Positions 43,700 to 53,119 of a stretch of 62,000 nt of DNA are shown piece after piece. Position numbers and translations under genes: made by a program. How positions within the stretch are numbered: position 1 is the stretch's first letter; each line of letters starts with the position of its first letter. Source of the DNA: Symbiodinium natans (Eukaryota; Sar; Dinophyceae; Suessiales; Symbiodiniaceae); the NCBI GenBank assembly GCA_905221605.1, contig CAJNDS010002209.1:279164-341163 (forward strand), in the 5' to 3' direction. The notes under the pieces were generated by a model. It had not been told where the DNA came from. It saw only the letters and a list, made by a program, of their open reading frames with translations, and ran no database searches.

Positions 43700-43803
43700 T
43701 TCATGGAAGAGGCCCCCTCGGGGACATCGGCAAGAGCAGCCAGCAGGGATGTCGAGACCAGCAGGCAGAAGGTCGCACGTCCGGACGCCACAAGACCAGT
43801 CAT
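43700..43803 (-). CDS. First exon with signal peptide
   Basis: Starts at ATG 43801-43803 and reads MTGLVASGRATFCLLVSTSL, LAALADVPEGASSM to a GTTTAG donor that begins a TTTAGGG array. The short polar start, hydrophobic core and ALA-DV site fit a secretory signal peptide. The ATG follows the end of the esterase exons by about 370 bp, so the genes would be head to tail. Downstream exons are uncertain. Confidence 0.45.
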
Positions 43804-43826
43804 TGAAGCCAATGTGCGCCTGGAGG

Positions 43827-43960
43827 TTGGCATGTTCCCCCCTTATACTAGCAGCTTCTCTTAAACGGGATTATAGCACCCCCTGAACCCGAAATCCTGC
43901 ACCATTTACCCTAAACCCTAGACCCTAACCCCTAGTAAGGGCTGTTAGTCCCCATCCCAA
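43827..43960. mobile_element. Family A element interrupted by a CCCTAAA array
   Basis: TTGGCATGTTCCCCCCTTAT ... GGGCTGTTAGTCCCCATCCCAA, with 43885-43932 being CCCTAAA-type repeat in place of the loop. Confidence 0.8.
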
Positions 43961-44036
43961 CCTGGAGGCTTCCCCGGCGGAAGCTTCAGCTCCCCTTGCC
44001 GGAACAGCTCCATGGGGCCGGGCCTCAATGGAGAAG

Positions 44037-44170
44037 GCCTTGGTAGCCCAGGAACCATATGATGACAATTTTGGTTGGATACCTTATAATAAGGCAAACT
44101 AGAACCCCCCCCCCCACCCCCCCCCAAAAAAAAAAAAACAAATGGAAACGCTGGGCTACCGGCTACCAAG
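44037..44170. mobile_element. Hairpin element, family E (with C and A runs)
   Basis: CCTTGGTAGCCCAGGAACCA ... GCTGGGCTACCGGCTACCAAG. Confidence 0.75.
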
Positions 44171-44284
44171 AGGCTTGGCCCAAAAAGGGTGGGGAGAAGT
44201 ACACCACACTGCGAAGAGCCATCGCAAGGCGCCGGGCGGCGGCCCCAGTCACGCTCGTTGTGCCGACCGCCAGGCTCCACAAAG
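44170..44284 (-). CDS. Esterase-like exon with catalytic His
   Basis: Acceptor AAGGCTTGCTAAG, then FVEPGGRHNERDW. In esterases of the enterochelin-esterase/esterase-D type (Pfam Esterase fold) a GGxHxxxxW segment near the C-terminus carries the catalytic His. After the Trp the same frame gives GRRPAPCDGSS, but shifting by one base gives AAARRLAMALRSVVYFS, the expected C-terminal helix of such enzymes. A one-base frame break is therefore likely. It joins 44662-44734 in phase. A family E hairpin follows immediately. Confidence 0.52.
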
Positions 44285-44661
44285 CTTAGCAAGCCTTAGT
44301 TGTCCAGCACCCTAGGTCAAGGAAGGGAGTAAGACTCGTACTCTTAAGATCTCTTAAGGTGTGTATCCCTAAAGGCTCCCCCGAATATACTCCTATTATG
44401 GCCCTTATATCATCTTAAGGCTCTTTAAAAAGGGTCCCAAACTCAAGGGTGCAGCCTTAAGGGTCCAGGCAAACCCCCAAGCTAGGGCAACTAAAGGGGA
44501 ACCTTTGGGGGTTTACGGGGATTCTAATGCACCAACAAGGTTAGAAAGGTCAACTATGATGGGGAACTAAAGGTGAACCTTCGGGGTTTGATGAGATTTT
44601 CATACACCGAAGAGGCGAGAAAAAATTGCAAAAACTCTACGACGAAGAAGCCCGATCCAAC

Positions 44662-44734
44662 GTGAGGTCGGGGGTGTCCTGCACATTCTGCACTAGCATC
44701 TCGCAGAAACGCATCGCATTCCAGGAGGTCTCAA
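44662..44734 (-). CDS. Esterase-like exon before the His motif
   Basis: Acceptor ATTGACCCCAAG, ETSWNAMRFCEMLVQNVQDT, PDL, donor GTTGGA (73 nt, enters with 2 nt, leaves phase 2). Joined to 44170-44284 it reads NVQDTPDLTFVEPGGRHNE, matching the usual helix-strand-His order of the family. Confidence 0.55.
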
Positions 44735-44882
44735 CTTGGGGTCAATAGGTATATGAACCACAAACCCTTTTAGGGTGATATAATTACCTTATACAAAGGT
44801 ATATGAAATTAGAAACCCCGTTTAGGGGTTCCTATATGAACCTGGCCCCCAAGGAACTCCCCCATGGCCAAGTAGGATTGAC

Positions 44883-44943
44883 CCGGCCAAGTCTCCTGCT
44901 TCGCCACGGTCATGAAGCGCCCGTCTCGCCCGCCCAAAAAGAC
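44883..44943 (-). CDS. Esterase-like exon, strand before the acid residue
   Basis: Acceptor CAGCACAACCAAG, VFLGGRDGRFMTVAKQETWP plus one base, donor GTCAAT (61 nt). It joins 44662-44734 in phase. The VFLGGRDG strand-turn fits the strand that carries Asp/Glu in these hydrolases (inference). Confidence 0.52.
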
Positions 44944-44972
44944 CTTGGTTGTGCTGAGTTAGGGCTTAGGGT

Positions 44973-45050
44973 TCATAAGCCGCCCCAAGAAGTGTGCACT
45001 TTCAGTTTTGGGGGCGATTACAGTGTCCCCCAACAAGTGTAAGGTGTATT
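44973..45050. mobile_element. Hairpin element, family F, between esterase exons
   Basis: AAGTGTGCACTTTCAGTTTT ... CAACAAGTGTAAGGTGTATT. It abuts the exon 45051-45087 and may have removed its donor. Confidence 0.7.
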
Positions 45051-45087
45051 AAGAGACGCGGACTCCACGAGCACTCCTGCCCAGGAC
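45051..45087 (-). CDS. Esterase-like short exon
   Basis: Acceptor GATCTCCAAG, SWAGVLVESASL, then directly the family F hairpin. The sequence AGVLVES-S fits the strand after the nucleophile helix in enterochelin-esterase-like proteins. Entry phase does not match 45236-45346 as drawn. Confidence 0.4.
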
Positions 45088-45235
45088 CTTGGAGATCCTT
45101 AGGTGTTCAGTGACCCCAGGAAAAACAGGTAATTCCATACTTTTGGGGGGCTACTTTCCTAACTATAGGGAACCCAGAAACCCCATTAAGGTAAAAACAA
45201 TGAAATTAACAAACAAAGTTATCCCACTGCACAGC

Positions 45236-45346
45236 CTGGTATCTCATGGCCATGTCCAGCGCGCAGATGCCGCCGAAGGAGGAGCCAGCAAAGAACCGAT
45301 CTTGGCCGAAGTGCATCTCTGCCCGTGGAACCAGCTCGCTCATCAC
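45236..45346 (-). CDS. Esterase-like exon with GSSFGG nucleophile elbow
   Basis: Acceptor CATCCTAGGTCCTAG, VMSELVPRAEMHFGQDRFFA, GSSFGGICALDMAMRYQ, then GC donor GCTGTG (111 nt, phase 0-0). The G-x-S-x-G elbow preceded by EL-P-E and followed by an Ala/Leu helix is the signature of alpha/beta hydrolases of the enterochelin-esterase/esterase-D group, which cleave ester bonds with a Ser-Asp-His triad. The Ser is intact. Later exons at 45051, 44883, 44662 and 44170 supply further strands and the His. The N-terminal part should lie above 45350, where I could not define exons securely. The gene is probably damaged near its 3' end. Confidence 0.65.
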
Positions 45347-45779
45347 CTAGGACCTAGGATGGCCCTTACCCTAAACCCTAAACCCTCTGAAAAATATTCC
45401 TGAATATGATCCTCTTAAGCACAAGGGAAACTATACAAAAAGTTATACAAAATGTACCAAAGGGCCTACCTAGTCACCTTCTCCAAGTAGGAGTCCTCAC
45501 ACCTCCGCCAGGTGCATCCCACATGTCGCCACGCATGCCCTTGCCCCAGGGTGCATCCCAGCCAGTGGGCGGTACCTAGTTCATGGTTTGGAAAGTATTA
45601 AATATCGAAATTTCCATTCCTTACTATTTTTTGAGTTTAAGTACCCTAAACAAAGTGCAAAATGTTCCCCCACTATGACGAAGGTACGGAGAGGTACAGT
45701 CGTCCTGGGTCCTCAGACGGCCCCACGCCCCGCAGCCGATCAGGTGTGCCACGGTGCCTTCCGCTCGTAGGCCATCGGT

Positions 45780-46090
45780 TCACTGCCACTTCTTCGCCAG
45801 GAGCTTCACCATGTTCTCATTGTCTTCTGGTGGCATGTCATCCTTCCATGAGAGTGCGATGTTCCACAACCAGTCGGCATTGCAGCTGCCCAAGGACTTG
45901 AATTCCAGCTGCTGCCTGAGGTGCTCCACCGTCTGCTTCCACTTCGTCTTCAGGAAGTCCATGTCCCAGCCCCCTCCTGGATTCGAGCTCGGGGCCGGCC
46001 GTTTTCCAGGTCACGCTCAGCGTAGCTGGGCACGTAGGCCGGCAAGAGCGGCATCTCCGCCGCAGCAGACCGGAACTCCTTGTTGCATCA
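45780..46090 (-). CDS. Unknown coding segment, frame-broken, upstream of the esterase exons
   Basis: One frame reads KEFRSAAAEMPLLPAYVPSY, AERDLENGRPRA. The next, shifted by one base near 45975, reads NPGGGWDMDFLKTKWKQTVE, HLRQQLEFKSLGSCNADWLW, NIALSWKDDMPPEDNENMVK, LLAKKWQ and TGA. Over 300 bp without arrays and clearly protein-like. Whether it belongs to the esterase gene or is a separate decayed copy is unknown. Confidence 0.42.
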
Positions 46091-46749
46091 CCGCAGCCTG
46101 TGTGGTTGTGGACCTGTGACGATCGGGAAGCCGCCGCGGAGATCTGTGGACTGTGGACTACCTCTCCTCCAGCCCCATGGCCGCTCTAAACACTCAACCC
46201 TAAACTCTAAGCGGGCCCTTTGGAGGCTTCCTTCGTCTGACGTAGATCTTCTGCTCGAGTTTCAGGGCTTCAAGGGATCTAGACGCTTTACCCCTCAGGT
46301 TGTGCCCTCAATATGGGTTTCCTTCAACACAAGAGTTGTGGGGCTTAGGGCTTCAGGGTTGTCTTCGGGGTCGATGCAAGCATCCTCGCATGCAGCTGAC
46401 ACTCAAAGGCGTGGTAGAGTCGAAGAGGCTCCCAGGCCTTTGAACCTAAAACGCCATCAAGAGTCCAGGCCTCGAGGCCCTGCAAGGTCAGCGAACCTTC
46501 AAAACCCCAACCCCCCAAAAACACATAGAGAGAAAAAACACTAAAACAAGTTGCAAAACACTAAGACCAACTACTAAAACCCTAAACCAAGAAAACAAAA
46601 AAACCAAAACAAATACTCAGGCTGAAGCTCCGAAACTCAAAGACCAGCAGCCCCTCAGCTCGCATAACCCCCAAACCTTTGAGCCCTCATCAATGAAGCC
46701 CTAAACTCTGAACCCTACACCCTAAACCTTGGACCTTCAACCCTAAACC

Positions 46750-46863
46750 CTACTTGAAGGCCGGCAGGTGCCTAAAGGTTGGGTGACAAGTGCCCGAAAC
46801 AGCGTTCTAACCATAGTCGCCCTTCTTACAACCCTGCTTTCAAGTGACTACGAGCCTCGAAGC
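46750..46863. mobile_element. Hairpin element, family B (degenerate)
   Basis: CTACTTGAAGGCCGGCAGGT ... GTGACTACGAGCCTCGAAG. Confidence 0.65.
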
Positions 46864-47305
46864 AAACCCTGGAAGCCTAAACCCTAAGCCCTAAACCCTA
46901 AACCCTGAACTTTGGAACCCCCAAACCCTAAACCCTAAACCTTAAGCCCGATACTTTGGAGCCCCCAAACCTGCAGGGTTGGGCTTCGATCTTCGGGCTG
47001 GCAATTGTATGGCACAGGTTGGGCTCAGGCTTTGGGGTTGGAGTTTAGGGTCTAGGGTTTAGGGTTTAGGGTTTAGGGTTTGGGGTTTGGGGTTTGGGGT
47101 TTAGGGTTTAGGGTTTAGGGCTAGGGTTTAGGGTTTATAAAGGTTTCAGGAAACACTCTAAAAAGTAACTTTTTTGAGAAGGAGCCACAACTTAAGAGGC
47201 CAGGACCGTCGAGCTCGGACAATGCATGGCAGAGGCACCCATCCTCGATGTGCGGGCCTGTGGTTTAGGGTTTAGGGTTTAGGGTTTAGGGTTAGGGTTT
47301 AGGGG

Positions 47306-47464
47306 TACTTCAAGGCTCAGTAAGGGTACTTTGAGGTAGGCTTCGGAGGGTTTAGGTTTCCGGTTTAGGGTTATAAGTACCCCAAAAAGAGATACAACCA
47401 TACTTGCCCTACTTGCCCTACTAAACCCTACGTATCAGTTGTTTACCAGTGAACCTCCAAGTAG
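47306..47464. mobile_element. Family B element with a TTTAGGG-type insert
   Basis: GTACTTCAAGGCTCAGTAAG ... CCAGTGAACCTCCAAGTAG. The left arm is split by a TTTAGGTTTCCGG-type stretch at about 47340-47368. Confidence 0.7.
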
Positions 47465-48425
47465 GGGCATGGCCACACTTGATCCGGAATCCGTATACCC
47501 TTGGGTATGGGTTCGGGGTTTAAGGTTCACGGTTCAGGGCTTGGGGCTTAGGGCTTAGGGTTTGGGGCTTGATCTTTCAGGGTAGGAGGTTAGCCCGAAA
47601 CCCCAGCAAGGCTCTCCCTCGGATGCAGTTCCTCATGTTGAGCCAAGAGGGATTCACAAATTTCGGTTACCTATTCCAGGGGGTCTGCATAAATGGGATT
47701 GGGCATATTTGGTGGTTTACCCTACTTGGGGAACTACCCACCTGAGTTTTAGGGTTTAGGGCTGCCCTCAGAACCACTAAACCCCTGGACCCCCTTAAAC
47801 TCAAAACTTTTTGGGGGGTGCTGAAATCGGTTTTGGGTGCGGATTTTGTCCTGCACTGCAAAAGATTGAGGTTTAGGGTTTAGATACATGGTCCTTAAGG
47901 GATGTTGGAAGGTGCATGTAGGGACCTTGGGGAAGCTTAGGTAGCAACATTGGGTTTGGGGTTTTGCCCGGACCATGCCAGCGCAAGCCGAACCTAACAG
48001 GGCACCACAAAGAAACCAACACATGGGTACATGGTTTTGTTATGTATTGGTTGTTTTGGAACCAATCTATCACAGTATAGTTCTGTTATAACATGAAGAC
48101 CTTGAAGACCTCCCTATCCCCAAAGAAACAAACCCCCAAACCGTAAACCCGAACCCCAACGCATCTCTCGACATCGCTTGGGTGCCCCACCAATCCACAC
48201 TGGCCACCTGGGCGCGCTAAAAAGGGCACCCAGACTCGTAGGACGATCCAAAAAGTAGAAGTCAGAAAAAAGTACCCTATGCTACTATTGGGTCATTCTT
48301 AGGAACGCTTAAGAGGATCTACTGTTTGGGTTTTCTTTCTAAGGTTTAGGGGGAGAGGCACCGAGTTGACCTTAGGGAAGCAAAGGGGAGCCCTGTTCTT
48401 AAGCTCAAGCACCCAAGATCCTAAA

Positions 48426-48512
48426 CTAGACCCAAGAGTAGCCAAAGGGGCTTATAAGCAAACCTCAACCTTAACAAAAAGGGGAATAAGGGCCTACTCT
48501 GGGTCCTAGTAT
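48426..48512. mobile_element. Hairpin element, family C
   Basis: CTAGACCCAAGAGTAGCC ... GGCCTACTCTGGGTCCTAG. Confidence 0.85.
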
Positions 48513-48745
48513 AGCCAGGTAAACGAGCAGCTAACGAAAACGCCCTAAGTGCACAAAAACACTAGAATCTCACAGCCTAAACTGCAGCAAAATGAAACAC
48601 CCTGAGCTCTCAAACCCTCGCTAAGGCCTGCAGAAAAAGCCACCCTCAACAGAAGAACTCTAGTAAGTACATCCTTTAAAGCCTAGAGCCCCAGAAACCT
48701 GAACCCTCTAAAACCCTGCACCCTAACCCCCCTCGGAAGCCCCCC

Positions 48746-48830
48746 AAAACCCAAAACCCAAAACCCAAAACCCAAAACCCAAAACCCAAAACCCAAAACC
48801 CAAAACCCAAAACCCAAAACCCAAAACCCT
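48746..48830. repeat. CCCAAAA heptamer array
   Basis: Twelve perfect CCCAAAA units, a distinct homogenised variant of the 7-mer. Confidence 0.98.
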
Positions 48831-48884
48831 AAACCCAAAACCCTAAACCCTAAACCCTCCCGAACCCCAAGGCACGCTTCCCAG

Positions 48885-48965
48885 GGGCTCTCCTGCTGCC
48901 AAGCCACGTTTGCCCAGCCGCCTCCGGTCGGAACCTTGGCCAGCGCCGCGCTCAACCTGGGCCAC
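48885..48965 (+). CDS. Candidate plus-strand exon
   Basis: Acceptor CAAGGCACGCTTCCCAG, GLSCCQATFAQPPPVGTLAS, AALNLGH, donor GTACGC (81 nt, phase 0-0). The minus strand is also open (VPTGGGWANVAWQQE), so strand rests on having both splice sites. Confidence 0.4.
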
Positions 48966-49894
48966 GTACGCAGGGTTTGGGAATGTTTAGGGTTTAGGGT
49001 TTAGGGTTTAGGGTTCAGGGTTCAGGGTTTAGGGTTTAGGGTTTAGGGTTCAGGGTTCAGGGTTTAGGGTTTAGGGTTTAGGGTTCAACCATTTTTGGGG
49101 CTTAGGGTGCAGGCTTGCAGCCCACAGCGAAGACTTGTCCGATGGTTTCGGGGTACCCGAACGACAACACCCCCGTATCAGAGAATTGCACCTCCAAGAG
49201 ACCTTCATTTGGGGAACCTCAATGCCAGAAATACATAATGCAACATATATCTAAACATATCTAAACATATATATATATATATATGGGTATTCCCGAACAT
49301 ATGGGTACCCCATGTATACCCCAAATAGAATAGAATCCCTTAAAGAGACCCCCCAGAAAGGGTACCCCTAGTTTCGGAAACCCCCATATACATATATTAT
49401 CCAAACGCAACCCGACAGCGATGCGTCGGAGCACCGCTTTACTTGGAGCACCCGCGGTTTCCGAAATTACGGGGTACCTTGTCTCTACTATAAGGGGATC
49501 CTACTATTTGGGGGTCGCACTATGTTGGATGGCCCCTATTTTCGTAAACCCCCTGATAAGTAGGGTTGTAAGTAGGGTAGCGATGCTTCAGGGCACCTCC
49601 AAGTATTTGTCGTGGCGTCTTCGGCCAAGTGACAACCCTGGAAGGGTCCACGTACTAAGGGAATACTTGTGGCCGAAAAAAGTACCTTCTACATAATATC
49701 GGGATTGGTAGGCTAGTTACAAGTACCTTCTACATAATAATAAGGGTGATTACCCTTTTTTGTGGTTGGGTTGGGTACTTGACAAGGGAACCTTGAACAC
49801 CAAAAAAGGCAAAAAGGGTACGACTGGGCTACCAAGTAAATTGTACGGGGACTTTGAGGCCCAAGTGTATGATAATGAGTCACGTAGGTAGTCC

Positions 49895-50075
49895 TTTAGG
49901 GTTTAGGGTTTAGGGTTTAGGGTTTAGGGTTTAGGGTTAGGGTTTAGGGCTTAGGGCTTAGGGCTTAGGGTTTGGGGTTTGGGGTTTGGGGTTTGGGGTT
50001 TGGGGTTTGGGGTTTGGGGTTTGGGGTTTGGGGTTTGGGGTTTGGGGTTTAGGGTTTAGGGTTTAGGGTTTAGAT
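49895..50075. repeat. TTTAGGG - CTTAGGG - TTTGGGG - TTTAGGG array
   Basis: Blocks of one variant follow each other cleanly: canonical units, three CTTAGGG, about 11 TTTGGGG, then canonical units again. Confidence 0.97.
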
Positions 50076-50437
50076 AGCAGTCGGGTTTAGGGTTTCAAGG
50101 GGTTTCAGGGTTAAGGGACGCATCGTCCCCATGAGGGCTTCAAAAGGCCGATCGCAGGTTGCGAAAATCTAGAACCTGCACCCGAACCAATTCAACCCTA
50201 CACCCCCAGACCCTAAAGGCCCCGAACACTAACCAATTAAATCTCAAACCCTAAACCTCAAACCCCAAACCCCAAACCCTAAACCCTAACCCCCAGGGTT
50301 AGACCAGGTAGCGAAGGTCCCAGTTCTTCCGTCCAGGACTGCTTTTCCTCCCGAGGCGGAGGGCTGACAAAGGGCCCGCGAAGGGTTCATGGGGTTCATG
50401 GGGTAGGGCTTGGGGTTTAGGGTTTAGGGTTCAGGGT

Positions 50438-50900
50438 TCAGGGTCTAGGGTGCATACTTTGGGGAGGCCCATGGGATAAGCTACTAAGTTGTAGAACAGG
50501 ATTGCGTTCTGCGCAGACTCGCCAGCTTTCAGAGGTTCTGTGCAGGATGCTTCCAACCAGGGAGTAAAAGCAGTCCAATTTGGCAGCAGCTGGAATACCA
50601 CAGGTCGGCAAATTCAGCCACACCACCACGCCATCTTTCATCTCCTCAAGCAAAGCTTTCCCTCCCCCACCCCCCCCCCCCCCCCCAATCCTGATTGAGG
50701 TGGGCTGTTATGTTCGGAAGTGTAATGCTCTGTGGGTCGGCGGTGGTCGTTTTGGCCAAAAAGAAGTGACTTTTGGTGAACTCCGAGACGCCGTTCCAGG
50801 CACGGGCGTTGGCATTCTGAAGACAGAGAAGCTCTCTCTTAAACTTTGTGAATTTGCAAGGCTATCAGCCAAGTCATCAGCAGCCATCCATAGCTACTAG
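50438..50900. other. Coding-like island, strand unresolved
   Basis: Plus: acceptor GATTGCGTTCTGCGCAG then TRQLSEVLCRMLPTR and donor GTAAAA; later KEVTFGELRDAVPGTGVGIL, KTEKLSLKLCEFARLSAKSS. Minus: KDGVVVWLNLPTCGIPAAAK, LDCFYSLVGSILHRTSESWR; and MAADDLADSLANSQSLRESF. A C run splits it at 50664-50687. I cannot choose the strand by eye. Confidence 0.4.
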
Positions 50901-50911
50901 GGCCCTTCCAG

Positions 50912-51030
50912 GTTTAGGGTTTAGGGTTACGTTTAGGGTTTAGGGTTTAGGGTTTAGGGCTTAGGGTTTAGGGTTTAGGGTTTAGGGTTTAGGGTTTAGG
51001 GTTTAGGGTTTAGGGTTTAGGGTTTAGGGC
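50912..51030. repeat. TTTAGGG array
   Basis: About 15 units. Another of about 13 units lies at 51128-51218. Confidence 0.97.
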
Positions 51031-51038
51031 TTCCGCAG

Positions 51039-51092
51039 TTCCGAAGACTGAGGGCCCTAAATGTCCAGACAGCACTCCGGAGCCTGCTCCGA
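51039..51092 (+). CDS. Candidate plus-strand exon
   Basis: Acceptor GGGCTTCCGCAG at the array edge, FRRLRALNVQTALRSLLR, donor GTCCCC (54 nt, phase 0-0). Confidence 0.35.
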
Positions 51093-51519
51093 GTCCCCCC
51101 CAAACCCAAAACCCGGAACCCTGAACCCAGGGTTTAGGGTTTAGGGTTTAGGGTTTAGGGTTTAGGGTTTAGGGTTTAGGGTTTAGGGTTTAGGGTTTAG
51201 GGTTTAGGGTTTAGGGTAACCTGAAACCCCCCAAACCTGCCTGGAGTACCCCTGTACCTTAAAGTAACAGGGAAGTGTGCGCAACAAGATGGCCCAAACT
51301 CCAGAGCACAGGCCTTAAACCTTATGCTATCTGCACTTCCTACATGGGGACCCATATGAAGCAGGGTTTATATTTCTGTTATTGGTGAGTGTATATAAGG
51401 TTCCCTTTTAGTATTGGTGAGTGTATATACCTGGTGTCCTTTTGGGGGTACAAGAAATATATACCCTACTTCATATGGGTATGGCCCAATACCCCCGTTG
51501 TCGGGGGGGGGTCGGCCCC

Positions 51520-51700
51520 CACCTTGTTACAAACCCTTGTCGCGCCCCTTGTCGCGCCAGCTTTGTTTCAAACCTTTGTCGCCTGGCACTCTAGAAAACG
51601 CCCCTTGTCGCAAGCCTTGTCGCGCAACGTCTGTCGCAAGAACCAGTTTTGCTACAAACCCTTCGTCGCGCCGTGCACGTCCGGGGGCCTGTTACAAGCC
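51520..51700. repeat. CTTGTCGCGCC degenerate repeat
   Basis: CCTTGTCGCGCC, TGTTACAAACCC and TTTGTCGC blocks recur about ten times in loose order. Local low-order duplication. Confidence 0.75.
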
Positions 51701-51849
51701 TAGCGCTTTGGGCCGCGCCCATATAACTCCCTCAACCCCAAACCCTAAACCCTAAACCCCAAACCCTAAACCCTAAACCCCAAACCCTAAACCCTAAACC
51801 CTGCCAAAAGCCTCCAAGCTCCTCAAGTCCAAACACCCTCTTTTATCAG

Positions 51850-51918
51850 GCGGTGCTGGACACCTCACTGCAGAGAGCTGCTGACAGCGCTAAGAGGGCG
51901 GCCTCTCACCACAACAAG
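51850..51918 (+). CDS. Candidate plus-strand exon
   Basis: Strong acceptor ACACCCTCTTTTATCAG, AVLDTSLQRAADSAKRAASH, HNK, then GC donor GCTTAG which starts a TTTAGGG array (69 nt, phase 0-0). The minus strand has a stop in the comparable frame. Last plus-strand exon seen before the convergent minus gene ending at 52462. Confidence 0.42.
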
Positions 51919-52059
51919 GCTTAGGGTTTAGGGTTTAGGGTTTAGGGTTTAGGGTTTAGGGTTTAGGGCTTAGGGTTTAGGGTTTAGGGCTTAGGGCTTA
52001 GGGTTTAGGGTTGTAAGGGACCAGGTGCTACAGCAGGGATTGGGCTTCAGGTTTAGAGT

Positions 52060-52290
52060 CTACTTGGGAGGTTCATGGGTACTTCGAAGCGTGTTAGAGG
52101 TGCCCTAAATAAGGTTATAACCATAGTTGCCCTACTTCTACAGGGTGGGGCCCCCTTACTATACTAACTGTAGTTAAGGGACTTATAACCTAACTTAGGG
52201 TCCTTATAACCCAATTTAGGGCCCTTATAACTCTACTTATAACTAGGGGGCCCCACCCTGTAACCCTACCCCTAAGTGCCCATGAGCATC
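52060..52290. mobile_element. Family B element with a nested 124-bp family D element
   Basis: Outer ends CTACTTGGGAGGTTCATGGG and CCCATGAGCATCCGGG. The inner element at 52139-52262 splits the usual TACCCTAC core. Confidence 0.88.
52139..52262. mobile_element. Family D element, copy 1 (TA-flanked)
   Basis: TACAGGGTGGGGCCCCCTTA ... TAGGGGGCCCCACCCTGTA, 124 bp counting TA at each end. It differs from copy 2 (53120-53243) at one base only. Confidence 0.92.
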
Positions 52291-52461
52291 CGGGTTTTGG
52301 ATTTGGGACTGGCGACCACTAGTGGTCGAGAGGCTCAGGGTTTCCCAGCCCCAAACCCTTTGAACCCAAAACCCCAAACCCTTTCCAACCCTAACCCTAA
52401 AGGGTAAGCCGCAAGAGCTGACTGGCATACAGCGCCACGAGCACCAAACCATCTTACACCC

Positions 52462-52604
52462 TTAACTTAGCGGTTCCATGTACCAGGTGATCTTGAGTAC
52501 GAAGTCTTTCTTGGTCTCCTCATCTAACAGGACATTGGAATGGAGATACAAGAAGGGTGCACAGTTTGAATGACGCCCCTCGCGCACATCATATTTAGCA
52601 ACAG
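52462..52604 (-). CDS. Terminal exon of the 52-61 kb minus-strand gene
   Basis: Textbook acceptor CTTTTGCAACCCTTTTGACAG, then VAKYDVREGRHSNCAPFLYL, HSNVLLDEETKKDFVLKITW, YMEPLS and TAA (143 nt, enters with 2 nt). Composition is clearly protein. The stop faces the last plus-strand exon at 51918, so the two genes are convergent. The exon just upstream (52699-52753) leaves the wrong phase as drawn, so one short exon is probably missing between them. Family not recognised. Confidence 0.65.
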
Positions 52605-52698
52605 CTGTCAAAAGGGTTGCAAAAGAACGAGCCTGGCATCTGCTGCCGTAACGGCATCGTCCTAACGCTAAACCCTAAACCCTGAACCCTAAAAGAAC

Positions 52699-52753
52699 TC
52701 CTGAGTCCAAACAGCAATCAGGGCGATGCCTCGCCAGCGGCAGTGTCCTGACG
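52699..52753 (-). CDS. Candidate exon, 52-61 kb gene
   Basis: Strong acceptor TTACGGTTCTTCTTGCAG, SGHCRWRGIALIAVWTQ, donor GTTCTT (55 nt, enters with 2 nt in phase with 52845-52959, leaves phase 2). Confidence 0.48.
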
Positions 52754-52775
52754 CTGCAAGAAGAACCGTAAGTCG

Positions 52776-52850
52776 CTAAACCCTAAACCCTAAACCCTAA
52801 ACCCTAAACCCTAAACCCTAAACCCTAAACCCTAAACCCTAAACCCTCTC
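52776..52850. repeat. CCCTAAA array at a donor site
   Basis: About ten perfect units. On the minus strand its last GTTTAG is the putative donor of exon 52845-52959. Confidence 0.97.
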
Positions 52851-52959
52851 CCCCCTCCCTCAGCCACTTTTCGCGGATAGCACAACAAGCCCCATGCGCC
52901 GAAACCGGAAAGTCCATCCCTGTAAGCCCATCACGACCTACATGCAGGGGTTGTTCTGA
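52845..52959 (-). CDS. Candidate exon, 52-61 kb gene
   Basis: Acceptor CCCCACCCTCAG, SEQPLHVGRDGLTGMDFPVS, AHGACCAIREKWLREGGE, donor GTTTAG (115 nt, phase 0 to 1). Confidence 0.52.
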
Positions 52960-53119
52960 CTGAGGGTGGGGTTTAGGGGGCATAGGGTGTCGCATAGAAA
53001 GGCCCCTGGCAAAAGGGGCCCCCTGAGCCCAAACGCACCCCTGAATCAAAGGTAGCCTACCCTCAAAAATCTTGAGAGCCCTACTAGAAGTAGGGCTTAG
53101 GGTTTAGGGTTTTAAGAAA

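Larger units (their letters stand above)
46870..48680. other. No gene recognised; arrays and hairpin elements
   Basis: Contains arrays at 47041-47135 and 47263-47300, a family B element split by TTTAGGG-type sequence (47306-47464), and the family C element at 48426-48512. Open frames here end in array sequence and lack splice context. Confidence 0.5.
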
